DNA of 64,000 nucleotides, taken from 66-474 sp051954935 (GTDB lineage Bacteria > Pseudomonadota > Gammaproteobacteria > Xanthomonadales > Rhodanobacteraceae). Location of the stretch: contig JBQCHG010000048.1 of NCBI GenBank assembly GCA_051954935.1, forward strand, positions 1 to 64,000, written 5' to 3'. The stretch's first letter is position 1. Every line of letters starts with the position of its first letter. Positions 10,138-19,015 of the stretch are shown in pieces. A program made the position numbers and the translations under genes. The notes beneath the pieces are model-generated. The model did not search any database. It saw only the letters and a list, made by a program, of their open reading frames with translations, and was not told the origin of the DNA.

Positions 10138-10160
10138 ACACTCGGAACGCCGCATCAAGA

Positions 10161-10188
10161 AAAAAGCCGCGCGTATGCGCGGCTTTTT
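10161..10188. terminator. Bidirectional Rho-independent terminator
   Basis: A perfect 7-bp stem GCCGCGC/GCGCGGC with loop GTAT, flanked by five A on the left and five T on the right, so it can stop transcription from both the plus-strand lipoprotein gene and the minus-strand autotransporter gene. Confidence 0.9.
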
Positions 10189-10206
10189 GTTGGAAGACCG
10201 TTCGCG

Positions 10207-10275
10207 TTGAGTGTAGCTGGCGAAGCGAGCGGAGTCGAAACGCAGTCCTTCGACTCCGGCCCGCTCAGGACGAGC
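10207..10275. repeat. REP-like palindromic element
   Basis: The core CGAGCGGAGTCGAA and its near complement TTCGACTCCGGCCCGCTC form an imperfect inverted repeat around a short loop, followed by AGGACGAGCAG. This closely resembles the dispersed extragenic palindrome (CTTCGACTCCGCTCAGGACGA type) common in Xanthomonadales and other proteobacteria. It lies between two convergent genes right after a terminator, the usual place for such elements. Only one copy is seen in the window. Confidence 0.65.
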
Positions 10276-10278
10276 AGC

Positions 10279-12138
10279 TCAGAAACTCAACTTCGCGCCG
10301 AGGTTCAAGCTGTTGTCACGCTCGTTGCTGTCCGAGAAGCGGCCGTCGTAGCTGATCCATGCCGAGAAGGCCGGACTGAACTCGGCGTTCAGGCCCAGGC
10401 CCGCGCTGCCCCAGGTCTTGTCGGGCGTGAAACCCGGCATCGCAAAGGTGCCAGGCATGTTGACGAGGCCTGCGCGCACGTCGCGCGTATCGGCCTTGCT
10501 GTCGTGGTTCCAGGCCAGCTGCGCAAACGGGTGCAGCGTAGTGCCGCCGGCCTGCCAACTGCCGATCACCTGCCAGCCCAGCGTGCCGATCAGCGCTTCG
10601 CGCTCCTGCCGGTCGAAGGTCATCGCGGTGCTGTCGTTGCCGTTTTCGGCGAAGCCGCTGACGCGGATGCGCTGATAGCCGATCTCCGCGTACGGACCGG
10701 TGCGCAACGCATCGGAGCCGAACAGCCAGCCGCCCGTCAATGCCAGCGCGATATGCGAACCGGAAGTCGAGCCGCTTTCGGTACGTAGTGCGGGACCCAG
10801 CACGATGTTGCGATTGATGTCGCGGTAATTGAGCTGGCCGACGCTGCCGATCGCGCCGACGTAACCTTGTTGCCAGCCGTACATCGCGTAAGCCGATACC
10901 AGGTATTCGTCCAGCTTGAACCCGCCGGCTGCATCCGCGAAGCCGTCGTTGTGGTGCGCGCCGCTCAATGCAAGGCCGACACCGAGGTGATCATCAGGAT
11001 GCAGATCCGCGCCCACCGTGAGCGTGCTCTGGTTGTTGTCGCTCTTCGGCGTGTTGATCGTCGCATCGTATTTCTGCTGGTTGTAATCGTAATTGGCGAA
11101 CCAGCGCACACCGCTGCCGGGTTGCGCCATGCCGGCCAGCGCCTGATTGCGCAGGCTGCGATCCACCGAGTTGGTCACTGCAAGCGGAGCTTCGGCAAGC
11201 AACGACTGCTGCCCCGGCGCCTGGATCACCGACACCACGTACTGCCCAAGCAGCGCGTGCGCGGCGGTGGTGGGGTGCACGCCGTCGGCGAAAAGGTAGG
11301 TCTGGTTCGCACCGGCCGCATAGGTATAAGGCAGGCCCGATCCCTGCGGACCGCAGGCCAGCGAAGTCGTACCCGGCGCAGTGCCGCAAGCCGGGGTGGT
11401 GACGTTCGTGAACCCGTACAGCGACGGGTTGGCGATCACTTCATGGATCAGGCCGAACGTGTCGATCGGGATGATGTCCACGCCGGTTTGCGCCAGGCCT
11501 GCATTCAGGGTGCTGTTGTAGATGACCGACAAGCCCGTACCTTGCGCCACCGCAGTGGGGCCGAGCGCCAGCGACGACGGTGTTTGCCCGATATCAGGCA
11601 GGTTGAACACGATCACGCGTTGCGCACCCGCCTTGCCGAGTTCCGCGATCAGGCCAAGTTCGGTCTGGGCGGCAGCCTGCAGGTTGGTTTGGAGTTGCGC
11701 CTGGGTGATCGCGCCCGCTTGATACAGCGCGACGTTGTAGAAGACGTCATTCGCGCCGCCCCACATCGAATACAGCGCATTCGGGTCGGCCTTGCCGCCG
11801 GTCGCGCCAAGGTACTGTGCAACCTGTTGCTGGAGCGTCGGAATGGGCCCGGCCGCGGAGTTGTTGATCACGCCGGCGCCCCCTACCGCGAAATCGGTAC
11901 CGCCGAGAATCGAAGGCGACAGCGTGATGCCGTAGTAATCGGCCACGTTCTCCATCGCCACCAGGCCGGGATTGGTGGTGAAGCGCGATGGTGCAAACGG
12001 CAGTTGCTCCGCAATCGAGAGATTGCCGTTGTCGCTGAGGCTGTCGCCGAAGACTACGACGGCGTCGAACTGCGCGGCAGCGGCGCTGCCGGAAATGGCC
12101 AGCGCGAGTGCGCCGGCGAGGATGCGGATGCGCGGCAT
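10279..12138 (-). CDS. Autotransporter GDSL esterase/lipase
   Basis: A 619-residue type Va autotransporter. A signal peptide (MPRIRILAGALALAISGSAAAA) precedes a GDSL/SGNH hydrolase passenger: block I VVFGDSLSDNGN with the nucleophile Ser, the oxyanion-region Asn in MWGGANDV, and block V FADGVHPT carrying the catalytic Asp and His. From about residue 340 a beta-barrel translocator runs to a C-terminal Phe (LGAKLSF), as expected for BAM-dependent insertion. The start taken is ATG at 12138 with GGGGAC in front; a TTG four codons upstream is less likely. EstA/ApeE-type relatives act as surface esterases. Confidence 0.92.
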   Translation of the reverse strand: MPRIRILAGALALAISGSAAAAQFDAVVVFGDSLSDNGNLSIAEQLPFAPSRFTTNPGLVAMENVADYYGITLSPSILGGTDFAVGGAGVINNSAAGPIPTLQQQVAQYLGATGGKADPNALYSMWGGANDVFYNVALYQAGAITQAQLQTNLQAAAQTELGLIAELGKAGAQRVIVFNLPDIGQTPSSLALGPTAVAQGTGLSVIYNSTLNAGLAQTGVDIIPIDTFGLIHEVIANPSLYGFTNVTTPACGTAPGTTSLACGPQGSGLPYTYAAGANQTYLFADGVHPTTAAHALLGQYVVSVIQAPGQQSLLAEAPLAVTNSVDRSLRNQALAGMAQPGSGVRWFANYDYNQQKYDATINTPKSDNNQSTLTVGADLHPDDHLGVGLALSGAHHNDGFADAAGGFKLDEYLVSAYAMYGWQQGYVGAIGSVGQLNYRDINRNIVLGPALRTESGSTSGSHIALALTGGWLFGSDALRTGPYAEIGYQRIRVSGFAENGNDSTAMTFDRQEREALIGTLGWQVIGSWQAGGTTLHPFAQLAWNHDSKADTRDVRAGLVNMPGTFAMPGFTPDKTWGSAGLGLNAEFSPAFSAWISYDGRFSDSNERDNSLNLGAKLSF

Positions 12139-12262
12139 GGTTGTCCCCAAAGGCCCGAAAGGAGGCGGAGACTAGCCTAATACAAACGTTTGAATCCGGC
12201 CACGGAGCTCTTCGGCCTCGGCCGATTGCCTGTGGATGAGCTTCGCCGTGTGGGCCCGCAGA

Positions 12263-14143
12263 TCAGGCGACTTCGCGCCGCGGCTTGCGATGCAGGTGCA
12301 CCAGCAGCAGCGAAATCGCTGCGGGCGTGATCCCACTGATTCGCTGCGCCTGGCCGATGCTTTCCGGCCGCGCGGCCTTGAGCTTGGCCAACACCTCGGC
12401 CGACAGCCCGCGCACGGCGTCGTAGTCGAAGCCCTGCGGAATCAGCGTGGACTCGTGCCGCTGCGCGCGCGAGATTTCCTCGCGCTGGCGTTCAAGGTAG
12501 CCCGCGTATTTCGCCTGCACCTCGACCTGCAGCGCCGCGCTTTCATCCTCCAATGCGGGGCCGAAGCCTTCCACGGCGGTGAGCGCCGCATAATCCAGTT
12601 CCGGCCGGCGCAACAACTCGAGCGCATTGCATTCGCGGCTGAGCGGGAGCGCCAGCGCCGAATTGGCCAGCGCCATGCCGCGCGCGTTCGCGGGGGAGAC
12701 GTGCAGTTCGCGCAGACGCTGCGTTTCGCGCTCGACCGCTTCGCGCTTGCGGCGCAATGCTTCGAAGCGTTCCTGTGGCACCACGCCGAGCTCGAATCCC
12801 TTTTCGGTCAGGCGCAGGTCGGCGTTGTCCTCGCGCAGATGCAGGCGATATTCAGCGCGCGAGGTAAACATGCGATAGGGCTCCAGCGTGCCGTTGCTGG
12901 TGAGGTCGTCCACCAGCACACCGAGGTAGGCTTCGTCGCGACGCGGGTACCACGGTGCCTGTTCGTGCGAGGCACGCGCGGCATTCAGGCCCGCGAGCAG
13001 GCCTTGCGCTGCGGCTTCTTCGTAGCCGGTCGTGCCATTGATTTGGCCGGCGAAATAAAGACCGGGAATGGCTTTCGTTTCCAGCCATGGGTGCAGGCCG
13101 CGCGGATCGAAATAGTCGTACTCGATCGCGTAACCCGGCCGCGTGATGTGCGCCTGCTCGAAGCCGCGGATCGAGTGCACCAGGTCCTCTTGAACATCGA
13201 ACGGCAACGAGGTGGAAATACCGTTGGGATAAATCTCGGTCGTTTCGAGCCCTTCGGGTTCGATGAAGATCTGGTGCGAGGACTTTTCCGCGAAGCGCAC
13301 CACTTTGTCCTCGATGGACGGGCAATAGCGCGGGCCGATGCCCTCGATCTTGCCGGTGTACAGCGGCGAGCGATCCAGCGCTGCACGGATGATTTCGTGG
13401 GTACGCTCGGATGTGTGCGTGATCCAGCACGATACCTGGCGCGGGTGTTCGTCGCGCGACCCCAGGTACGAGAACACCGGCGCCGGATTGTCGCCGGGTT
13501 GCTCGGTGAAAACCGAGTAGTCAATGCTGCGGCCGTCGATGCGCGGCGGCGTCCCGGTCTTCAGGCGGTCGGCCCCCAGCGGCAACTCGCGCAGGCGCTG
13601 CGCGAGCGTGGTCGCCGGCGGATCGCCCGCGCGGCCCCCGGAATAATTCGCAAAACCGATGTGGATCTTGCCGGACAGGAAGGTACCTGTGGTCAGCACC
13701 ACGCAGCGCGCGCGCAACTGCAAGCCCATCTGGGTGATCACGCCGACGGCACGGCGGTTCTCGATGATCAGATCATCGACCGCCTGCTGGAACACTTGCA
13801 GGTTCGGTTGCGTTTCCACCATGCGGCGGATCGCGGCACGATACAGCGCGCGATCGGCTTGGCAGCGCGTGGCGCGTACCGCGGCTCCTTTCGAAGCATT
13901 CAAGGTGCGCCACTGGATGCCCGCCCGGTCGGCTGCATGCGCCATCGCCCCGCCGAGCGCATCAATTTCCTTGACCAGGTGGCCCTTGCCGATGCCACCG
14001 ACCGCCGGGTTGCAACTCATCGCGCCGATCGTCTCGACGTTGTGGGTCAGCAGCAGTGCGCGCGCGCCGCAACGGGCAGCCGCAAGGGCGGCTTCCGTGC
14101 CGGCGTGGCCGCCGCCCACAACTATGACGTCGTAAAGATTCAT
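12263..14143 (-). CDS. mnmG: tRNA uridine-5-carboxymethylaminomethyl modification enzyme MnmG
   Basis: A 626-residue FAD protein that with MnmE installs the cmnm5 group at U34 of certain tRNAs. The N-terminus has the dinucleotide-binding loop VVGGGHAGTEAALAA; family blocks follow, including SCNPAVGGIGKGHL, GTFLSGKIHIG and GYEEAAAQGL. Length is normal. In many gammaproteobacteria it heads an operon with rsmG and parA/parB; here it is followed only by the autotransporter gene 124 bases away. No ribosome-binding site precedes the ATG; see the adjoining promoter entry. Confidence 0.96.
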   Translation of the reverse strand: MNLYDVIVVGGGHAGTEAALAAARCGARALLLTHNVETIGAMSCNPAVGGIGKGHLVKEIDALGGAMAHAADRAGIQWRTLNASKGAAVRATRCQADRALYRAAIRRMVETQPNLQVFQQAVDDLIIENRRAVGVITQMGLQLRARCVVLTTGTFLSGKIHIGFANYSGGRAGDPPATTLAQRLRELPLGADRLKTGTPPRIDGRSIDYSVFTEQPGDNPAPVFSYLGSRDEHPRQVSCWITHTSERTHEIIRAALDRSPLYTGKIEGIGPRYCPSIEDKVVRFAEKSSHQIFIEPEGLETTEIYPNGISTSLPFDVQEDLVHSIRGFEQAHITRPGYAIEYDYFDPRGLHPWLETKAIPGLYFAGQINGTTGYEEAAAQGLLAGLNAARASHEQAPWYPRRDEAYLGVLVDDLTSNGTLEPYRMFTSRAEYRLHLREDNADLRLTEKGFELGVVPQERFEALRRKREAVERETQRLRELHVSPANARGMALANSALALPLSRECNALELLRRPELDYAALTAVEGFGPALEDESAALQVEVQAKYAGYLERQREEISRAQRHESTLIPQGFDYDAVRGLSAEVLAKLKAARPESIGQAQRISGITPAAISLLLVHLHRKPRREVA

Positions 14144-14149
14144 CGCGGC

Positions 14150-14155
14150 ATTTTA
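14150..14155 (-). promoter_or_regulatory. Candidate -10 element of mnmG
   Basis: TAAAAT on the minus strand lies exactly six bases before the mnmG ATG, so a transcript started here would begin at or next to the start codon. No matching -35 is obvious and no Shine-Dalgarno sequence is present, consistent with a leaderless message but not proof. Confidence 0.3.
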
Positions 14156-14210
14156 GCGGCTTGCGGCGAATACAAATATTGGCACGCGCAATGCATTTGT
14201 TTCCCCGCAC

Positions 14211-14428
14211 TCCCGCCGGCGCTAAGCGTCGAGCGAGCACGTCGAGGCCGGTACTCAGGGGCTGGCCGCGCGCCGGCGGGAGGACGCACCAGCCGATCGC
14301 GAGCAGCAGCTTCGAAAGGGGGAGCCGCCGAGCGCGGCAGATCGATTCCCTACCACTCTGAAAAGGACTGGCGCCCGGCGGTCGTCAGGAACAGGGGGAA
14401 TCCAGGAAGACCGTGTGCCGGGCGCCAG
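14211..14428. other. Highly structured non-coding region with two long inverted repeats
   Basis: This is most of the 550-base gap between mnmG and the next gene; no credible coding frame was found. Two long perfect inverted repeats stand in tandem: a 12-bp pair at 14211-14222 and 14270-14281 (TCCCGCCGGCGC/GCGCCGGCGGGA) and an 11-bp pair at 14368-14378 and 14418-14428 (CTGGCGCCCGG/CCGGGCGCCAG). The second continues inward with CGGTC/GACCG. A small hairpin ACCCGC-CTG-GCGGGT follows near 14471. The arrangement suggests a structured small RNA or a long 5' leader of mnmG; it does not match 4.5S, 6S, tmRNA or RNase P RNA as I know them. Confidence 0.45.
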
Positions 14429-14604
14429 AAACGTTGAACCGATACTAGCGTACAACAGGCTGAGCGCATCACCCGCCTGGCGGGTTTGCGCGGCCAGTAT
14501 CGTAGCGTAAAGGTAAATGGAGCGTTAAAGAGCGAGCCGAAGCGGTTGACGGGTCCGATCCGCTCAGGCAATTGCGATGAATGCCCGAATGTTACAAAAG
14601 TTTC

Positions 14605-14620
14605 CGTGACGTCCGTCACG
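14605..14620. promoter_or_regulatory. CRP/Clp-like palindromic operator
   Basis: CGTGACGTCCGTCACG is a perfect inverted repeat with the GTGA-N6-TCAC half-site spacing of CRP-family sites. It lies about 75 bases upstream of the 61-codon gene. In Xanthomonadales the CRP homologue Clp responds to c-di-GMP, so the site could link this gene to that pathway; this is inference from sequence alone. Confidence 0.4.
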
Positions 14621-14693
14621 ATTTACACGCCGTCGGCATGAGCCGTGCACGAATACGGGCGAGGATTCATCCGTCCCATCAGGGGAGATGCCC

Positions 14694-14879
14694 GTGACCT
14701 TCATGACAGCGGACCTGAACGAATACGAAGAGGTGCGTCAGCGCCACGACGCCTTCGTGGAGCGCGGCCGGCTCGAATTGATGGCCGAGGAGCTGCGCGC
14801 CAACGGCAACCAGCGCACCGAAGTCCTGAGTTCGATCGAACGTAATATGCAGGAGATCGATCAGGCGCTGCGCACCTGA
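14694..14879 (+). CDS. Small helical protein of unknown function
   Basis: A 61-residue acidic, probably all-helical protein (MTFMTADLNEYEEVRQRHDA at the N-terminus, ending in QEIDQALRT). The GTG at 14694 is preferred because AGGGGAG lies six bases upstream; an in-frame ATG at 14688 abuts that sequence and would be too close to it. No signal peptide, membrane segment or cysteines. The heptad-like spacing suggests a short coiled coil or dimer. I do not recognise the family. It follows a structured intergenic region and a CRP-like palindrome, so it may be conditionally expressed. Confidence 0.6.
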   Translation: MTFMTADLNEYEEVRQRHDAFVERGRLELMAEELRANGNQRTEVLSSIERNMQEIDQALRT

Positions 14880-14894
14880 CCTCCGCGGAACCGT

Positions 14895-15299
14895 TCAGCG
14901 GACGGCCGGGCTGCCGCCTTGCTGTCCACCAGAGGACGGGTGGCGCCAGCGCCTCCCGGAGGCGTGATGGTCACCATCGTGGCCACCGGATTGATGCCAG
15001 CGACCACGCCAGTCGTGGCCGCCCCGGTTGTAATCGCCATGCCAGCGATCGTAGTAGCCGTGGTGATACGGATAACCGTATCCGTATCCATAGCCGGGGT
15101 AGCCGTAACCGATTCCGATGCTGAGTGAGCCGCAGTCCATGCAGTCGCCGTAATAGCCGCCGCCGTAGTCGTCGTAGTAGCCGCCGTCGTAATAGCCGCC
15201 GCTCGGGACGTAGTAATAGTCCGGGCGCACATAGCCGTAGTCGGGTTCCACGCAGCCCGCCAGCACGAACAATCCCACTGCCGGCAAAACCATTTTCAT
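14895..15299 (-). CDS. Gly/Tyr-rich predicted lipoprotein
   Basis: A 134-residue protein with a short lipoprotein signal, MKMVLPAVGLFVLAGC, followed by a low-complexity body rich in Tyr, Gly, Asp and His (for example GYGYPGYGYGYGYPY). The ATG at 15299 is chosen because AAGGG lies five bases upstream and gives a compact signal peptide; ATG at 15311 and GTG at 15320 are in frame but add a weak extension without a ribosome-binding site. The composition resembles small surface lipoproteins of Xanthomonadales with no known role. It sits just upstream of pepN in the same direction. Confidence 0.65.
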   Translation of the reverse strand: MKMVLPAVGLFVLAGCVEPDYGYVRPDYYYVPSGGYYDGGYYDDYGGGYYGDCMDCGSLSIGIGYGYPGYGYGYGYPYHHGYYDRWHGDYNRGGHDWRGRWHQSGGHDGDHHASGRRWRHPSSGGQQGGSPAVR

Positions 15300-15347
15300 G
15301 ATGCCCTTCATGAAAATCACGATACGCCCGGCGCAGTTAATGCCGGC

Positions 15348-18005
15348 CTACCGGGCTGCGCGCAACCGTGACACCAGATCGGCGAGATCGCGGGAGAGCG
15401 CCGGCCGCCTGTGCAGCATTTCCAGCGCGTCGGCCGCCGCCGCGCGGCGCCCGGGTTCCAGCTTGTGCCAGCTCTCGAAGGACTTCGCAAGGCGCGCGCT
15501 GTTCTGCGGATTGAGCGCGTCGATCTCGATCACCTTCTGCGCGATGTAGCGGTAGCCCTCGCCATCCGGCCGATGGAAGCCCACCGGATTCCCCCGCGCG
15601 AACGCGCCGAGCAGTGCCTGCACTCGATTGGGGTTGTGCAGGTTGAAAGCCGGATCGGCACCGAGCGCCTGCACGCGTGTCAGCGCTTCGCGCTCGGGCG
15701 CCTGCGCCTGCAACGCGAACCATTTGTCCAGCACCAGCGGCTTGCCGTCGTAGCGCATGCGGAAGGCGCGCAGCACTTCCCCGGCTTGCGGCGCGCCCAT
15801 GCGCACCATCGCGGCCATCGCGGACAGTCGATCGGTCATGCTTCGCGCCTGTTCGTATTGGGCAACGGCGAGCGCCGCGCCCTCGCGCGGATCGGCGCGC
15901 AGCAAGAGCGCAAGCACGCGGCCTTTCAGGCGGCGGCGCGCCTGCGCGGGCGCATCCAGCGCGCCGGTCTCGTTCTCATGCAACGATCGATAGCGTGCAT
16001 GCAGGCGCCCGCCCAGCCTGCTCGCGAGCACGTTTTCCAAGGCCTCGCGCGCCAGGTGCGCGCGTTCGGGATCGAGCGGCTCGTGGCGTGCATCGAGTTC
16101 GATCGAAGAGGGCGGCGTCAGTAAATCCGCGAGCAGCGCTGGATCGAGCTGCGCCGCGTCGGCCTCGAACAATTCCGCCAGCGCTCCGCACCATGCGTCC
16201 AGCGAGGAGCGATCCTGCGCTCCGGCGTGCAGCGCGTCGTACGCGGCGGCGGCGAGTTGCTGGCCCGCGTTCCAGCGATCATAGCCTTCGCTCTCGTGGC
16301 GCAGCAGCAATGCCAGTTCGCGCGGCGCGTACGCATACCGCCATTGCACGGGGGCGGAGAAACCGCGCAGCAGCGAAGGCGCCGGACGCGCGTCCACCTG
16401 CACGAACACGAAGCGCTGCTCGCGCTGCGTCAGCTCCAGCACGCACTCCTCGTGCACACGCCCGGGATCGTCGTGCGAACGCATCGGGATGCGCCGGCCA
16501 TCGGGTGCGAACAGCGCAACGCGCACCGGAATCGGCAGGGTCGACTTCTTCGCCTGTCCGGGGGTGGGAGCGGTCGTTTGCGTGAGGGTCAGCGTGTAAG
16601 TCCGCGCCACGGGATCGTAATCGCCGCTCGCGCCCACCTGCGGCGTGCCGGCCTGCGCGTACCAGGTGAGGTAAGGCGAAAGATCGAGGTCATTGGCGTC
16701 GCCCAACGCATCCAGGAAATCCTCGATCGTCGCGGCGCGGCCGTCGTTGCGCGAGAAATACAAATCGGTGCCGCGGCGGAAGCGCTCGGGTCCGAGGCGC
16801 CCTGCAATCATGCGCACCAGTTCCGCGCCTTTCTCGTAAACCGTCGGCGTGTAGAAGTTGTCTATCGCGGTGTATTCGGCGGGACGCACAGGATGCGCGA
16901 GAGGTCCTGCATCCTCCGGAAACTGCACGCGCCGCAACGTGGACACTTCATCTATGCGCTGCAGCGCGGCCGATTGCATGTCGGCGCAGAACTGCTGCTC
17001 GCGGAACACGGTGAAGCCTTCCTTCAGGCTGAGCTGGAACCAGTCGCGGCAGGTCACGCGGTTGCCGCTCCAGTTGTGGAAGTACTCGTGCGCGATCACC
17101 GCTTCGATGTGGCGGTACTCGTCGTCGGTGGTGGTGTCGGGATCCGCAAGAAGATATTTGGCATTGAAGATGTTGAGACCTTTGTTCTCCATCGCGCCCA
17201 TGTTGAAATCGTGCGTGGCGACGACGTTGAAGATGGCGAGATCGTAATTGCGGCCGTACACGCGCTCGTCCCAGCGCATCGCGCGCTCCAGCGCATCCAT
17301 CGCGTAACCGCAGCCGCCGATTGCATCGGCTTCCGCGAAGATACGCAAAGTGACGTCGCGCCCGTCGGCGGTGCGGTAGGCGCGCTCGATTTTTTGCAGA
17401 TGCCCGGCCACCAACGCGAACAGGTAACTGGGCTTGGGGTACGGATCCGCGAAGCACGCCCAGTGCCGTCCGTCCGGCAGCTCGCCCGCGCCCTGCGGAT
17501 CACCGCCGGCCAGCAGCACGGGAAAGCGCGCGCGATCGGCGCGGAGCGTGACGGAATATTTCGCCAGCACGTCGGGACGATCGGGAAAGAAGGTGATCCG
17601 GCGGAAGCCTTGCGCCTCGCATTGGGTCAGCAGGAAGCCTGACTCGCGCGATCCCGAAAGGTACAAGCCCGAAAGTTCCGTATTGCGGGCCGGTGCGATG
17701 CGCACCTTCGTTTCCAGCACGCTGCCGTCGCGCGCGCCGGGAACGGCCAGCCTGCATGCATCCAGGGTGTAATCCGAAGCGGCCAAAGCGCGCCCGTCGA
17801 GCATGATTTCCAGGAGTTCCAGGTCCTCGCCGTCCAGCCGCAGCGGTTCGTCGCGCTCGCATCTCAGCAGCAGGCGCGCGCCGACCAGGGTTTCGTCTAC
17901 GCCGAGGTCGAAGGTCAGCTCGACGTGCTCGACGCGCCAGGCCGGCGGCCGGTAATCGGCCAGGCGCACGACCGTGTCGGTTCGCGATTCAGTGGAAGCG
18001 TTCAT
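15348..18005 (-). CDS. pepN: Aminopeptidase N (M1 family)
   Basis: An 885-residue cytoplasmic zinc aminopeptidase that removes N-terminal residues from peptides during protein turnover. The exopeptidase motif GAMENKGLNIF and the zinc site HEYFH (His306, Glu307, His310) with Glu329 in SLKEGFT are all present, as is the long helical C-terminal domain (PSSIELDARHEPLDPERAHL). Length matches E. coli PepN (870 residues). It is divergent from the dehydratase gene with only 41 bases between start codons, so their promoters must overlap. Confidence 0.96.
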   Translation of the reverse strand: MNASTESRTDTVVRLADYRPPAWRVEHVELTFDLGVDETLVGARLLLRCERDEPLRLDGEDLELLEIMLDGRALAASDYTLDACRLAVPGARDGSVLETKVRIAPARNTELSGLYLSGSRESGFLLTQCEAQGFRRITFFPDRPDVLAKYSVTLRADRARFPVLLAGGDPQGAGELPDGRHWACFADPYPKPSYLFALVAGHLQKIERAYRTADGRDVTLRIFAEADAIGGCGYAMDALERAMRWDERVYGRNYDLAIFNVVATHDFNMGAMENKGLNIFNAKYLLADPDTTTDDEYRHIEAVIAHEYFHNWSGNRVTCRDWFQLSLKEGFTVFREQQFCADMQSAALQRIDEVSTLRRVQFPEDAGPLAHPVRPAEYTAIDNFYTPTVYEKGAELVRMIAGRLGPERFRRGTDLYFSRNDGRAATIEDFLDALGDANDLDLSPYLTWYAQAGTPQVGASGDYDPVARTYTLTLTQTTAPTPGQAKKSTLPIPVRVALFAPDGRRIPMRSHDDPGRVHEECVLELTQREQRFVFVQVDARPAPSLLRGFSAPVQWRYAYAPRELALLLRHESEGYDRWNAGQQLAAAAYDALHAGAQDRSSLDAWCGALAELFEADAAQLDPALLADLLTPPSSIELDARHEPLDPERAHLAREALENVLASRLGGRLHARYRSLHENETGALDAPAQARRRLKGRVLALLLRADPREGAALAVAQYEQARSMTDRLSAMAAMVRMGAPQAGEVLRAFRMRYDGKPLVLDKWFALQAQAPEREALTRVQALGADPAFNLHNPNRVQALLGAFARGNPVGFHRPDGEGYRYIAQKVIEIDALNPQNSARLAKSFESWHKLEPGRRAAAADALEMLHRRPALSRDLADLVSRLRAAR

Positions 18006-18046
18006 GGGTTATCCCGCTAAGATTCCTTGTCCCTGGTGAGGTGCGC

Positions 18047-19006
18047 ATGAATCCGACCCCGAGTATCAGTATCGCAGACGTCCGCTCGGCGGCGGCGCGC
18101 ATCGCCGCGCATGCGGTGGTCACCCCCGTGATGCGCTCGGACACCCTGGGTGAACTCTCCGGTGCTTCGCTGCACTTCAAATGCGAACACCTGCAGGTGG
18201 GCGGCGCATTCAAGTTCCGCGGCGCCTGCAACGCGGTGTGGGCCTTGAGCGACGAGCAGGCGCGGCGCGGCGTGGTGACGCACTCTTCCGGGAACCACGG
18301 CGCGGCGCTGGCGCTGGCCGCGCGCACGCGCGGCATTCCCGCGCACGTGGTGGTGCCGGAGGGCGCGGTACGCGCCAAGCTGGAAAACATCGAGGCGGCC
18401 GGTGCCACACTGCACCACTGCGCACCCACCCTGGCCGCGCGCGAGGAAACCGCATCCCGCATCCAGCGCGAAACCGGCGCGACGCTCGTCCACCCATATG
18501 CCGACCCCCACGTGATCGCGGGCCAGGGCACGGCGGCGCTGGAGCTGCTGCAACAAGTGCCGGAGCTGGACGTGCTGATCGCGCCCTTGGGGGGTGGCGG
18601 GCTCATGTCCGGCAGCGCAATCGTCGCGCGCGCGCTGTCGCCGTCAACACAACTGATCGCGGCGGAACCTGCGGGCGCGGACGACGGCTATCAATCGCTG
18701 CAACGCGGCGAGCGTGTCACCGGCATCAAGCCGGACACGATCTGCGACGGCTTGCGCGCGACCATCGGTGAAATCAATTTCGAATTGCTGCGCAAAAACC
18801 ACATCGAGGTGGTGACCGTGAACGACGAGCAGGTGCTTGCCGCCATGCGCCTCCTCTGGACGCACCTCAAGCAGACGATCGAGCCCTCCTCGTCGACGGT
18901 GCTAGCGGCGCTGCTGTCGCAACGCGAGCGCTTCCGCGGCAGGCGCGTGGGGATGATCCTCAGCGGCGGGAACGTGGACCTGGACCGGATCGCGTTCGCA
19001 CGATAG
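18047..19006 (+). CDS. PLP-dependent threonine/serine dehydratase family protein
   Basis: A 319-residue fold-type II PLP enzyme. Lys56 in GGAFKFRGA would bind the cofactor, SSGNHGAAL is the substrate/phosphate loop, and PLGGGGLMSG is the Gly-rich loop holding the PLP phosphate. The size and motifs fit catabolic threonine dehydratase (TdcB), serine racemase and related enzymes without the C-terminal ACT domain of IlvA. Start is ATG at 18047 with GAGG upstream. The C-terminus (SGGNVDLDR) is typical. Which substrate it prefers cannot be settled from the sequence. It converges with glmS, only nine bases between stop codons. Confidence 0.88.
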   Translation: MNPTPSISIADVRSAAARIAAHAVVTPVMRSDTLGELSGASLHFKCEHLQVGGAFKFRGACNAVWALSDEQARRGVVTHSSGNHGAALALAARTRGIPAHVVVPEGAVRAKLENIEAAGATLHHCAPTLAAREETASRIQRETGATLVHPYADPHVIAGQGTAALELLQQVPELDVLIAPLGGGGLMSGSAIVARALSPSTQLIAAEPAGADDGYQSLQRGERVTGIKPDTICDGLRATIGEINFELLRKNHIEVVTVNDEQVLAAMRLLWTHLKQTIEPSSSTVLAALLSQRERFRGRRVGMILSGGNVDLDRIAFAR

Positions 19007-19015
19007 CCGGGCTGC

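Noticed and set aside
14368..14428. Signal recognition particle RNA, 6S RNA, tmRNA or RNase P RNA
   Set aside because: The stem is long, but the conserved loop sequences of these RNAs (for example the GGUCAGG and GGAAGCAG blocks of 4.5S RNA) are missing.
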